From positions 2,542,001 to 2,606,000 of the forward strand of contig NZ_CP047028.1 of the NCBI RefSeq assembly GCF_009796865.1: a stretch of DNA of 64,000 nucleotides. The letters run 5' to 3'. The stretch's first letter is position 1, and the number at the start of each line of letters is the position of its first letter. Positions 6,844-15,564 of the stretch are shown here, piece by piece. This DNA is from Formosa sp. L2A11 (GTDB lineage Bacteria > Bacteroidota > Bacteroidia > Flavobacteriales > Flavobacteriaceae). A program made the translations under genes and the position numbers. Under the pieces are notes generated by a model. The model saw only the letters and a program-made list of their open reading frames with translations. It made no database searches and was not told the DNA's origin.

Positions 6844-8400
6844 TTACTTTTTAGGATTTAAAACAATAAAAGGGATAATCATTTCCTCTAAAGACACACC
6901 TCCGTGTTGGTAAGTATTTCTAAAATAACTTACATAATGGTTGTAGTTATTTGGGTAGGCAAAGAAAAAGTCATTTTTAGCAAATATAAACGAGCTACTC
7001 ATGGTTATACTTGGTAAATGGGCCGATTTAGGATTTTTAATCTCTAATACATCTTTAGACTCAAACGTTAAGCTTCTCCCTGTTTTATATCTTAAATTTA
7101 AAGAGGTATCTCTATCTCCAACAACTTTAGACGGGTTTTTAACATTTATTGTACCATGGTCTGTTGTAAGAATTAATTTAAACCCTAATTGTTGTGCTTG
7201 CTGAATAATTTCAAATAAAGGTGAGTTTTTAAACCAACTTTGTGTTAGCGATCTGTAAGCCTTGTCGTTAGATGCTAATTCTTTTACCACATCCATTTCT
7301 GTTTTAGCATGAGAAAGCATATCAACAAAATTATAAACAACAACTGTAAGATCGTTGTTTTTCATACTTTTAAAGTTGTCGACTAATTTTTTACCATTTT
7401 TTAAATTGGTAATTTTATGATATTCACAGGTGTAATCTTGGAGCCCCAAACGTTTCATTTGTGCTTCAAGAAATTCTGCTTCAAATAAATTTTTTCCACC
7501 TTCATCTGTATCATTTTTCCAGTATTCAGGATAAAGTTTTTCCATTTCACTTGGCATTAACCCAGAGAAAATAGCATTTCTAGCGTATTGCGTTGCTGTT
7601 GGTAAAATGCTGTAAAATGGTATTTCCTTTTCTTTTTTATAATAAGGAGTTAAAAAAGGTTCTAAAGATTTCCATTGGTCGTATCTTAAATTATCTATAA
7701 CCACAAATAAAGTAGGTTGCTCTTTACTTAATTCTGGAATTACTTTGTTTTTAAATAGGGTATGAGACATGGTTGGAGCTTCATTTTTATGATCGAACCA
7801 ATCTGTATAATTTTTAGATATAAATTTACCAAATAAGGCATTGGCTTCCGATTTCTGAGATTCTAAGATCTCGAACATACCAGCGTCTTCAATATTTTCT
7901 AATTGAATTTCCCAATACACTAATTTTTGGTATAGGTTTATCCAGTCTTCATAACTGTTTACGGACATTAAGTCCATTGCAATTTTTCTGAATTCTTGCT
8001 GATAATTAGAAGTTGTTTTTTCTGAAATTAGTCGCGAATGGTCTAAATTCTTTTTCAGACTTAATAAAATCTGATTTGGATTTACGGGTTTAATCAAATA
8101 ATCTGCAATCTTATTCCCGATCGCTTCTTCCATAATATACTCTTCTTCACTCTTTGTAATCATTACAACAGGAAGGGTATGGTCTAGCTCTTTAATTCCA
8201 TTTAAAGTTTCTAGACCTGTTAAACCGGGCATGTTTTCATCTAAAAAAACGATATCAAATTTATTGCTTTCTAATACTTCAAGCGCCTCTGTACCGCTGT
8301 TACATTTGGTAACTATATAATTTTTTTTCTCTAGAAAAAGAATGTGTGGCTTAAGTAAATCAATTTCATCATCTATCCAAAGTATATTTATGTTGTTCAT
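6844..8400 (-). CDS. porX: PorX-type response regulator with PglZ domain
   Basis: A 518-residue two-domain regulator. Residues 1-120 form a CheY-like receiver with acidic pair D10/D11, phosphoacceptor D54 (IVFLDENMPG) and TKS at about 87-89. The C-terminal half (about 200-510) is a PglZ/alkaline-phosphatase-like domain; FVVIDNLRYDQW, TQYARNAIFSG and LTTDHGT contain its metal-binding Asp, Thr and His. PorX is known to control type IX secretion genes in Bacteroidota and to hydrolyse oligonucleotides. The partner kinase PorY is not in this window, as is usual. The frame extends to ATG 8439, but the ATG at 8400 (MNNINILWIDDE) begins the receiver directly and is preferred. The HD hydrolase gene is divergent, 76 bases away. 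Confidence 0.92.
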   Translation of the reverse strand: MNNINILWIDDEIDLLKPHILFLEKKNYIVTKCNSGTEALEVLESNKFDIVFLDENMPGLTGLETLNGIKELDHTLPVVMITKSEEEYIMEEAIGNKIADYLIKPVNPNQILLSLKKNLDHSRLISEKTTSNYQQEFRKIAMDLMSVNSYEDWINLYQKLVYWEIQLENIEDAGMFEILESQKSEANALFGKFISKNYTDWFDHKNEAPTMSHTLFKNKVIPELSKEQPTLFVVIDNLRYDQWKSLEPFLTPYYKKEKEIPFYSILPTATQYARNAIFSGLMPSEMEKLYPEYWKNDTDEGGKNLFEAEFLEAQMKRLGLQDYTCEYHKITNLKNGKKLVDNFKSMKNNDLTVVVYNFVDMLSHAKTEMDVVKELASNDKAYRSLTQSWFKNSPLFEIIQQAQQLGFKLILTTDHGTINVKNPSKVVGDRDTSLNLRYKTGRSLTFESKDVLEIKNPKSAHLPSITMSSSFIFAKNDFFFAYPNNYNHYVSYFRNTYQHGGVSLEEMIIPFIVLNPKK

Positions 8401-8476
8401 ATCGTTATATTTGTAATGTTTTTGTGGTTTTTTAAACATTTTAGAAGATCATCTCAAGCATTTCTAAACTATATAG

Positions 8477-9697
8477 ATGAATAAACTTAAAATATTAAAC
8501 GATCCAATTTACGGATTTATTACCATACCAAATTCGTTAATTTTTGATTTAATCGAGCATAAATATTTTCAGCGTTTAAGGCGAATTACCCAAATGGGAA
8601 TGTCGTATTTGGTATATCCAGGTGCCCATCATACCAGATTTCAGCACGCTATAGGTTGTATGCATTTAATGCAGAAAACGGTGAATGTACTTCGTTTTAA
8701 GGGCGTTGAGATTTCTAATGAAGAAGAATTGGCACTAAATATAGCCATTCTTTTACACGATATTGGGCATGGTCCATTTTCTCATGCCATGGAACATAGT
8801 ATTGTAAATGGGATCTCTCACGAGCAGATTTCACTGCTTTTTATGGAACAATTGAATAAGGAATTTAACGGAAGTTTAACTCTAGCCATCTCTATGTTTA
8901 AGGGGGAATACCACAGAAACTTTATGTGTCAGTTAATTTCTTCACAATTAGACATGGATCGCGCCGATTATTTAAAACGAGACAGTTTTTATACAGGAGT
9001 TGCAGAGGGAAATATAAATAGCGAACGTTTAATTACCATGTTAAGCGTTGTAGACGATGAATTAGTTGTAGAAATTAAAGGAATTTATAGTGTCGAAAAA
9101 TTTCTTGTCGCAAGGCGTTTAATGTATTGGCAAGTGTACTTACATAAAACAAGTGTTGTTGCAGAGCAATTATTAATTCGTGTATTAAAACGTGCCAAGG
9201 AATTGTCTCATAATAACGTAGATTTATTAGCTAGTAGAGCATTGTCTTATTTCTTAAAAACAGAGATAGATGCGACTGATTTTGATACACATACTTTAGA
9301 AACTTTTGCCAAATTAGACGATTATGATATCATTTCGGCCATGAAAGAGTGGCAATATCATGACGATTTTGTACTTCGTAATCTTTGTGAAATGATATTG
9401 AATAGAGATCTTTTAAAGATTAAAGTAAAGGATAAAAAGATAAAAAAAGAGTCTTTAAAAGCACAAGAAAAAGAACTCATGTCTACCTTTGATATTAGTG
9501 AAGAAGAGGCTGATTATTTTGTGTTTACGGGAGAAATTACCAATCAAGCATACCAGCAAGATGGACCGCAAATAAAAATTTTATATAAAACGGGAAAAAT
9601 TGAAAATATAGTGAAGGCATCCGATCAATTAAACCTAAAAGCACTTTCAAAACCAGTAACGAAATATTATATATGTTATCCTAAAGCTAAACTTTAG
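8477..9697 (+). CDS. HD superfamily phosphohydrolase
   Basis: A 406-residue metal-dependent phosphohydrolase of the HD family related to dNTP triphosphohydrolases. The first His cluster is in GAHHTRFQHAIG (about residues 50-61) and the signature HD pair is in LLHDIGHGPFSH (about 92-103). QLDMDRADYLKRDSFYTG (about 154-171) supplies the last Asp. The C-terminal region is typical of the Bacteroidota group. The physiological substrate is unknown; dNTPs or nucleotide second messengers are possible. It is divergent from porX and just upstream of the lipid A genes. Confidence 0.85.
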   Translation: MNKLKILNDPIYGFITIPNSLIFDLIEHKYFQRLRRITQMGMSYLVYPGAHHTRFQHAIGCMHLMQKTVNVLRFKGVEISNEEELALNIAILLHDIGHGPFSHAMEHSIVNGISHEQISLLFMEQLNKEFNGSLTLAISMFKGEYHRNFMCQLISSQLDMDRADYLKRDSFYTGVAEGNINSERLITMLSVVDDELVVEIKGIYSVEKFLVARRLMYWQVYLHKTSVVAEQLLIRVLKRAKELSHNNVDLLASRALSYFLKTEIDATDFDTHTLETFAKLDDYDIISAMKEWQYHDDFVLRNLCEMILNRDLLKIKVKDKKIKKESLKAQEKELMSTFDISEEEADYFVFTGEITNQAYQQDGPQIKILYKTGKIENIVKASDQLNLKALSKPVTKYYICYPKAKL

Positions 9698-9708
9698 GAC
9701 ATTTTTCC

Positions 9709-9716
9709 TATTTTTG
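9709..9716 (+). promoter_or_regulatory. -7 promoter element TATTTTTG directly before lpxD
   Basis: TATTTTTG matches TAnnTTTG and ends only 5 bases before the lpxD ATG at 9722. A transcript from here would have little or no 5' leader. Confidence 0.4.
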
Positions 9717-9721
9717 CGTCG

Positions 9722-10735
9722 ATGAAATTTACAGCAGAACAAATAGCAGGAATTTTAGAAGGGGAAGTTGTTGGTAATCCCGACATTGAAGTTTCAACCT
9801 TATCTAAAATTGAAGAGGGTGTAGAAGGTGCGCTTACATTTTTAGCAAACCCAAAATATACTCATTATATATATACAACTAAAGCATCTATTACTATCGT
9901 AAACAATACGTTTGTACCAGATCATAAAATTGATACTACTTTAATAAAGGTGAATGATGCTTACAAAGCATTTTCAAAATTATTAGAATATTATAATTCT
10001 GTGAAGCAAAATAAAGTAGGTATAGAACAACCTTCATTTATTTCAGAGTCTTCTAAGTTAGGAGAAACTGTTTATGTTGGTGCTTTTGCATATATAGGAG
10101 AGCATGTGAAAATAGGAGATAATGTAAAAATTTATCCTAATTCATATATAGGAGATAACGTTATTGTTGGAGACAATACGGTTATTTTCTCAGGAGCAAG
10201 AATATATTCACAATGTAGTATTGGAAACAATTGTGTTATTAATTCCGGATGTATTATAGGTGCAGATGGTTTTGGTTTCGCACCAAACGAATCTGGAGAA
10301 TATGATAAAGTACCACAAATTGGAAATGTAGTTTTAGAAGATTATGTAGATGTTGGTGCCGGTACAACTATAGATAGAGCAACATTAGGATCTACCATAA
10401 TTAGGCGTGGTGTGAAATTGGATAATCAAATCCAGATAGCGCATAATGTTGAAATAGGAAAAAACACTGTAATAGCAGCTCAAACAGGTATTGCAGGTTC
10501 TACAAAAATTGGTGAACATTGCCAAATTGGAGGACAAGTAGGTTTTGCAGGACATTTAACCGTTGGCAACAATGTTAAAATACAAGCACAGTCTGGTATT
10601 GGAAGAAATATAAAGGATAATGAAATATTACAAGGTTCTCCTGCATTTTCTTATGCAGATTGGAGTAAATCTTATGTCCATTTCAAGAATTTACCAAAAA
10701 TAGTAAAAGAAATAAACGAATTAGAAAAGAAATAA
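9722..10735 (+). CDS. lpxD: UDP-3-O-(3-hydroxyacyl)glucosamine N-acyltransferase
   Basis: LpxD adds the second 3-hydroxyacyl chain to UDP-3-O-acyl-glucosamine in lipid A synthesis, at the cytosolic membrane face. The 337-residue protein has the N-terminal uridine-binding domain (about 1-100; [11 protein letters not shown]) and a left-handed parallel beta helix of hexapeptide repeats (about 105-300; [20 protein letters not shown]). The catalytic His is expected in [10 protein letters not shown], and GADGFGFAP is the LpxD signature. Its stop overlaps the start of lpxC-fabZ by one base, so it begins the lipid A operon. Confidence 0.95.
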   Translation: MKFTAEQIAGILEGEVVGNPDIEVSTLSKIEEGVEGALTFLANPKYTHYIYTTKASITIVNNTFVPDHKIDTTLIKVNDAYKAFSKLLEYYNSVKQNKVGIEQPSFISESSKLGETVYVGAFAYIGEHVKIGDNVKIYPNSYIGDNVIVGDNTVIFSGARIYSQCSIGNNCVINSGCIIGADGFGFAPNESGEYDKVPQIGNVVLEDYVDVGAGTTIDRATLGSTIIRRGVKLDNQIQIAHNVEIGKNTVIAAQTGIAGSTKIGEHCQIGGQVGFAGHLTVGNNVKIQAQSGIGRNIKDNEILQGSPAFSYADWSKSYVHFKNLPKIVKEINELEKK

Positions 10736-12141
10736 TGGCAATAGTTACTACAGAATTCAAACAAAAAACCATTAAAAATAGCGCCTCTTTAAATGGCGTA
10801 GGATTACATACAGGTAATAATGTATCCTTAACTTTTAAGTCTGCTCCAGAAAATTTTGGGTTTGCTTTTAAACGTATGGATTTAGAAGGCACACCTGTAA
10901 TAGAGGCAGATGCAATCTATGTAACCAATACAGAGCGTGGTACATGTTTAGAAAAAAATGGTGTTATTATTCAAACTTGTGAGCATGTATTAGCTGCTTT
11001 AGTAGGTTTAGGAATCGATAACGTTTTAATAGAATTAAGTGCTGCAGAACCACCAATTATGGATGGATCTTCAAAGTTTTTTGTTGAAGCTTTAGAAGAA
11101 GCTGAAATTATAGAACAAAATGCTTTTAGAGAAGAATATGTGGTAACAGAAGTTATTTCGTATATAAATGAAGAAAACGGAAGTGAAATTCTTTTAATGC
11201 CTTCTAAAGAATACCAAGTTACCGCTATGGTAGATTTTGGTACTAAAGTTTTAGGAACACAAAATGCGACTTTAAATCAAATTAAAGATTTTAAAGAAAC
11301 CATTGCAGATTCTAGAACATTTAGTTTTTTACATGAAATAGAAATGCTTTTAGAGCATGGTTTAATAAAAGGTGGAGATTTAAATAATGCTATAGTTTAT
11401 GTAGATAAGGAATTGTCTCCAGAAACAATGCAAAAATTAAAAGAAGCTTTTAATAAGGATTCCATTACGGTAAAACCAAACGGAATTCTAGATAATTTAA
11501 CGTTACACTATCCTAACGAAGCAGCTAGACATAAATTACTAGATGTAGTAGGAGATTTAGCTTTAATAGGTACGCGTATTAGAGGTAAAGTAATTGCAAA
11601 TAAACCAGGTCATTATGTAAACACTCAGTTTGCTAAAAAAATGGCTAAGATTATTAAGAACGAAAGACGTAACAATGTACCTAGCGTAGATTTGAATCAG
11701 GAGCCTTTAATGGATGTGAATCAAATTATGAATATGTTACCCCACAGACCACCATTTTTATTGATTGACAAAATTTTTGAATTGTCTAAAACTGGTGTAA
11801 TTGGTATGAAAAATGTAACAATGAACGAACCGTTTTTTGTAGGTCATTTTCCAGGTTCTCCAGTAATGCCAGGAGTTTTAATTTGTGAAGCAATGGCACA
11901 AACAGGAGGTATTATGGTTTTAAGTACAGTTCCTGATCCAGAAAATTATCTTACATTTTTTATGAAAATGGATAATGTAAAATTCAAACAAAAGGTCGTT
12001 CCTGGAGATACGTTAATTTTTAAATGTGATTTAATTACACCAATTCGAAGAGGAATTTGCCACATGCAAGGTTATGCATACGCTAATGGAAAATTATGTG
12101 CAGAAGCAGAATTAATGGCGCAAATTACAAAAGTAAAATAA
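10735..12141 (+). CDS. lpxC-fabZ: Bifunctional UDP-3-O-acyl-N-acetylglucosamine deacetylase / 3-hydroxyacyl-ACP dehydratase
   Basis: A 468-residue fusion, normal for Bacteroidota. Residues 1-310 are LpxC, the zinc deacetylase for the committed step of lipid A synthesis: TCEHVLAALVGLG (about 79-91) and LHYPNEAARHKLLDVVGDLA (about 261-280) carry the zinc and catalytic His and Asp. Residues 325-468 are FabZ, a hot-dog dehydratase of fatty acid synthesis: MLPHRPPFLLID has the catalytic His and HFPGSPVMPGVLICEAMAQ the catalytic Glu. The fusion ties use of 3-hydroxyacyl-ACP in lipid A to fatty acid elongation. The start overlaps the lpxD stop; lpxA follows after 10 bases. Confidence 0.96.
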   Translation: MAIVTTEFKQKTIKNSASLNGVGLHTGNNVSLTFKSAPENFGFAFKRMDLEGTPVIEADAIYVTNTERGTCLEKNGVIIQTCEHVLAALVGLGIDNVLIELSAAEPPIMDGSSKFFVEALEEAEIIEQNAFREEYVVTEVISYINEENGSEILLMPSKEYQVTAMVDFGTKVLGTQNATLNQIKDFKETIADSRTFSFLHEIEMLLEHGLIKGGDLNNAIVYVDKELSPETMQKLKEAFNKDSITVKPNGILDNLTLHYPNEAARHKLLDVVGDLALIGTRIRGKVIANKPGHYVNTQFAKKMAKIIKNERRNNVPSVDLNQEPLMDVNQIMNMLPHRPPFLLIDKIFELSKTGVIGMKNVTMNEPFFVGHFPGSPVMPGVLICEAMAQTGGIMVLSTVPDPENYLTFFMKMDNVKFKQKVVPGDTLIFKCDLITPIRRGICHMQGYAYANGKLCAEAELMAQITKVK

Positions 12142-12151
12142 AAAACATCAC

Positions 12152-12937
12152 ATGAATCAACCCTTAGCTTACGTACACCCCGGTGCGAAAATTGCAAAGA
12201 ATGTAGTTATAGATCCTTTTACAACAATTCATAACAATGTAGTCATTGGTGAAGGTACTTGGATTGGAAGTAATGTTACCATAATGGAAGGTGCGCGTAT
12301 TGGAAAAAATTGTAATATTTTTCCAGGATCGGTAATATCTGGAGTCCCTCAAGACTTAAAATATAACGACGAAGATACATTAACCATTATAGGAAATAAT
12401 GTTACTATTCGTGAATGTGTTACCATTAATAGAGGTACAACAGACCGAATGAAAACCGTAATTGGAGATAATTGTTTAATTATGGCCTATTGCCATATTG
12501 CTCACGATTGTATTGTTGGTAAAAATTGTATTTTTTCTAACAATAGTACTTTAGCAGGACACATCTTAGTAGGAGATTATGTGGTTTTAGCAGGTATGAC
12601 AGCTGTACATCAGTTTTGTTCTATCGGGAATCACGCTTTTGTAACAGGAGGATCTTTAGTAAGAAAAGATGTACCACCATTTGTAAAAGCAGCTCGCGAG
12701 CCGTTATCTTATGTTGGTATTAATTCTGTTGGATTAAGACGAAGAGGATTTAGCACAGAAAAAATAAGAGAAGTACAGGATATTTATCGTGTATTATATC
12801 AAAAAAATTATAATAATACTCAAGCAGTAGAGATTATAGAAGCAGAGTGGGAAGCTACTCCAGAGCGCGATGAAATTCTTCAATTTATAAGAGATTCACA
12901 ACGCGGAATTATGAAAGGATATTTTAAATCAAATTAA
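12152..12937 (+). CDS. lpxA: Acyl-ACP--UDP-N-acetylglucosamine O-acyltransferase
   Basis: LpxA carries out the first step of lipid A synthesis, transferring 3-hydroxyacyl from ACP to the 3-OH of UDP-GlcNAc. The 261 residues are the normal length. Hexapeptide repeats fill residues 8-185 (IGEGTWIGSNVTIMEG). SGVPQDLKY (about 64-72) and the segment NRGTTD are family signatures. The catalytic His lies in YCHIAHDC (about 112-119). A C-terminal helical domain follows. It is the third gene of the lpxD-lpxCfabZ-lpxA unit, with efp 9 bases downstream. Confidence 0.96.
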   Translation: MNQPLAYVHPGAKIAKNVVIDPFTTIHNNVVIGEGTWIGSNVTIMEGARIGKNCNIFPGSVISGVPQDLKYNDEDTLTIIGNNVTIRECVTINRGTTDRMKTVIGDNCLIMAYCHIAHDCIVGKNCIFSNNSTLAGHILVGDYVVLAGMTAVHQFCSIGNHAFVTGGSLVRKDVPPFVKAAREPLSYVGINSVGLRRRGFSTEKIREVQDIYRVLYQKNYNNTQAVEIIEAEWEATPERDEILQFIRDSQRGIMKGYFKSN

Positions 12938-12946
12938 AAAAATAGA

Positions 12947-13516
12947 ATGGCGGCAACAACATCAGATATTAGAAATGGATTATGTATAAGATATAATCAT
13001 GATATTTTTAAAGTGATTGAATTTTTACACGTAAAACCAGGAAAAGGGCCAGCGTTTGTAAGAACAAAATTAAAAAGTGTAACAACAGGTAAAGTTATAG
13101 ACAACACATTTTCTGCAGGACATAAATTAGACGATGTACGTGTAGAAACTCATAAGTTTCAATATTTATATCCAGAAGGTGATTTGTTTCACTTTATGAA
13201 TATCGAGGATTATAATCAAATCATTTTAAACGTGAATATTTTAGATACTCCCGGCTTATTAAAAGAAGGTGAAGTTGTTACTATTTTAATTAATTCTGAA
13301 GATGGTATGCCACTATCTGTAGATATGCCTGCTAGTGTAATTCTAGAAATTACTGCAACAGAACCAGGAATTAAAGGAAATACTGCTACAAATGCAACAA
13401 AACCCGCAACTGTAGAAACTGGAGCTATAATTAATGTCCCTTTATTTATTAACGAAGGTGATAAAATTAAAGTAGAAACAGAAAAAGGAACTTACAAAGA
13501 ACGCGTTAAAGAATAA
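12947..13516 (+). CDS. efp: Translation elongation factor P
   Basis: EF-P relieves ribosome stalling at polyproline stretches. The 189 residues form three OB-like domains. The tip loop of domain I reads VKPGKGPAFVR (about 26-36), with the conserved Lys that is modified in many bacteria; no modification gene is visible in this window. EDGMPLSVDMPASV and the C-terminal GDKIKVETEKGTY are typical. It is embedded in the lipid A operon between lpxA and the second lpxD-like gene. Confidence 0.96.
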   Translation: MAATTSDIRNGLCIRYNHDIFKVIEFLHVKPGKGPAFVRTKLKSVTTGKVIDNTFSAGHKLDDVRVETHKFQYLYPEGDLFHFMNIEDYNQIILNVNILDTPGLLKEGEVVTILINSEDGMPLSVDMPASVILEITATEPGIKGNTATNATKPATVETGAIINVPLFINEGDKIKVETEKGTYKERVKE

Positions 13517-13520
13517 GACC

Positions 13521-14459
13521 TTGAAATTTTCGCAACCTTATACATTAAAACAAATTGCAACTATTATAGATTGCGAATTTGTTGGACAAGACGAATTCCC
13601 TGTTTTAGGCATGAATGAAATACATGTGGTTGAAACAGGAGATATTGTGTTTGTAGATCATCCTAAATATTACGATAAAGCATTACATTCTGCTGCAACT
13701 ATTGTTTTAATTAACAAAGAAGTTGAATGTCCAGAAGGTAAAGCTTTGTTAATTTCAGACGATCCCTTTAGAGATTTTAATAAGCTAACCCAGTTTTTTA
13801 AGCCGTTTCAAAGCGCTAATAAAAGTGTAGCAGATTCTGTTAAAGTAGGAGAGAATAGCGTTATTCAGCCTAATTGTTTTATTGGTCACAATGTAACTAT
13901 TGGTAAAAATTGTATCATACATTCAAACGTAAGTATTTATGATGATGCTGTAATAGGGGATAATGTTGTTATTCATGCAGGAACTGTTTTAGGAGCTTCA
14001 GCATTTTACTATAAAAATAGACCAGAAGGTTTCGATCAGTTAAAATCTGGCGGCCGTGTGGTTATAAAAGATAATGTGCATATTGGTGCATTATGTACTA
14101 TAGATAAAGGTGTAACTGGAGATACTATAATTGGAGAAGGTTCTAAATTAGATAATCAAATTCAGGTTGGTCATGATACTGTAATTGGTAAGAAATGTTT
14201 AATAGCATCTCAAACAGGTATTGCAGGTTGTGTAGTGATTGAAGACGAGGTTACAATTTGGGGACAAGTAGGTACAACAAGTGGTATTAGAATAGGTGCA
14301 AAAGCCGTAATTATGGGGCAAACTGGAGTTACAAAATCTGTAGTTGGAGGGAAAACATATTTCGGAACACCTATTGAAGAATCTAGGAATAAGTTAAAAG
14401 AATTTGCTTTACTTAGACAACTTCCTAAAATAATTGAAAAATTAAAAGAGAATCAATAA
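13521..14459 (+). CDS. LpxD-like acyltransferase (second copy)
   Basis: A 312-residue left-handed beta-helix protein related to LpxD. It has a UDP-binding-like N-terminal domain (GDIVFVDHPKYYDKALHS) and hexapeptide repeats (IGHNVTIGKNCIIHSNVS; VQVGHD-type segment IQVGHDTVIGKKCLIA with a candidate catalytic His). It differs clearly from the lpxD at 9722: the stretch GADGFGFAP is replaced by GASAFYYKNRPEG. This suggests another acyl acceptor or donor. The start is TTG at 13521, four bases after the efp stop; no ATG fits the conserved N-terminus. The family is usually annotated as UDP-3-O-(3-hydroxymyristoyl)glucosamine N-acyltransferase, and the true substrate is uncertain. Confidence 0.85.
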   Translation: MKFSQPYTLKQIATIIDCEFVGQDEFPVLGMNEIHVVETGDIVFVDHPKYYDKALHSAATIVLINKEVECPEGKALLISDDPFRDFNKLTQFFKPFQSANKSVADSVKVGENSVIQPNCFIGHNVTIGKNCIIHSNVSIYDDAVIGDNVVIHAGTVLGASAFYYKNRPEGFDQLKSGGRVVIKDNVHIGALCTIDKGVTGDTIIGEGSKLDNQIQVGHDTVIGKKCLIASQTGIAGCVVIEDEVTIWGQVGTTSGIRIGAKAVIMGQTGVTKSVVGGKTYFGTPIEESRNKLKEFALLRQLPKIIEKLKENQ

Positions 14460-14531
14460 TTTTTCGTTGAAATAGAAAAGATTGTTACTTTTGAATAAAG
14501 TGAAAAAAATCTTTAAAGATAAATGTTAAAA

Positions 14532-14547
14532 CTTTACATTTGTAAAG
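14532..14547 (+). promoter_or_regulatory. sucD promoter -7 box within a 16-bp palindrome
   Basis: CTTTACA (14532-14538), TT, TGTAAAG (14541-14547) form a perfect palindrome that includes TACATTTG, a match to the Bacteroidota -7 box. The sucD ATG is at 14574. Similar palindromes lie at 2-13 and 225-238. Confidence 0.5.
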
Positions 14548-14573
14548 CTTTATAATAAATAAAACAAACAAAA

Positions 14574-15455
14574 ATGAGCGTTTTAGTAAATAAAAATTCA
14601 AAAATAATAGTTCAAGGTTTTACTGGTAGTGAAGGTACTTTTCACGCTAGCCAAATGATTGAATACGGTACAAATGTAGTTGGAGGTGTTACTCCTGGTA
14701 AAGGTGGTCAAACACATTTAGATCGCCCAGTTTTTAATACAGTTAAAGATGCTGTTGTAAAAGCAGAAGCAGATACAACAATCATTTTTGTTCCGCCAGC
14801 ATTTGCTGCCGATGCTATTATGGAAGCTGCAGATGCAGGTATTAAAGTAATTATTACAATTACAGAAGGAATTCCTGTAGCAGACATGATTAAAGCTGCA
14901 GACTATATTAAAGGTAAAGATTGCCGTTTAATAGGTCCTAACTGTCCTGGTGTTATTACTCCTGGTGAAGCTAAAGTTGGTATTATGCCAGGTTTTGTAT
15001 TCAAAAAAGGAACTGTTGGTATTGTATCTAAATCAGGTACATTAACTTACGAAGCTGCAGATCAAGTTGTAAAACAAGGTTTAGGTATTACTACGGCTAT
15101 TGGTATTGGTGGAGATCCAATTATTGGAACTACAACTAAAGAAGCTGTAGAGCTTTTAATTAACGATCCAGAAACAGAAGCTGTTGTTATGATAGGTGAA
15201 ATTGGAGGTCAGTTAGAAGCAGATGCTGCAAACTGGTATAAATCTAGCGGAAGTAAAAAACCAGTTGTTGGTTTTATCGCTGGAGAAACTGCTCCTGCAG
15301 GACGTACAATGGGTCACGCTGGTGCAATTGTAGGTGGTAGTGATGATACTGCTCAAGCTAAAAAAGCAATTATGAGAGAATGTGGAATTCACGTTGTAGA
15401 TTCTCCTGCAGAAATTGGTAAGAAAATTGCTGAAGTTTTAAGTAAATTAGCTTAA
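14574..15455 (+). CDS. sucD: Succinyl-CoA ligase, ADP-forming, alpha subunit
   Basis: SucD binds CoA and carries the phosphohistidine of succinyl-CoA synthetase, the substrate-level phosphorylation step of the TCA cycle. The 293 residues are normal. The N-terminal CoA-binding Rossmann domain holds [11 protein letters not shown] (about 14-24) and GGVTPGKGG (about 37-45). The active-site His lies in [13 protein letters not shown] (about 246-258). The beta subunit gene sucC is not adjacent, a common arrangement in Flavobacteriaceae. It has its own probable promoter and a strong terminator. Confidence 0.96.
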   Translation: MSVLVNKNSKIIVQGFTGSEGTFHASQMIEYGTNVVGGVTPGKGGQTHLDRPVFNTVKDAVVKAEADTTIIFVPPAFAADAIMEAADAGIKVIITITEGIPVADMIKAADYIKGKDCRLIGPNCPGVITPGEAKVGIMPGFVFKKGTVGIVSKSGTLTYEAADQVVKQGLGITTAIGIGGDPIIGTTTKEAVELLINDPETEAVVMIGEIGGQLEADAANWYKSSGSKKPVVGFIAGETAPAGRTMGHAGAIVGGSDDTAQAKKAIMRECGIHVVDSPAEIGKKIAEVLSKLA

Positions 15456-15512
15456 AATAGAGATTCAATTAACAGATTTATACTGTTAATTTTATATAAA
15501 ATCGTAAATTTA

Positions 15513-15542
15513 AAACCGTTAGCATTCAGTTGCTAACGGTTT
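15513..15542 (+). terminator. Rho-independent terminator after sucD
   Basis: AAACCGTTAGCA (15513-15524) pairs with TGCTAACGGTTT (15531-15542) around a 6-base loop and is followed by a T run. Confidence 0.88.
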
Positions 15543-15564
15543 TTTTAATTCTAAACACTTTTAT

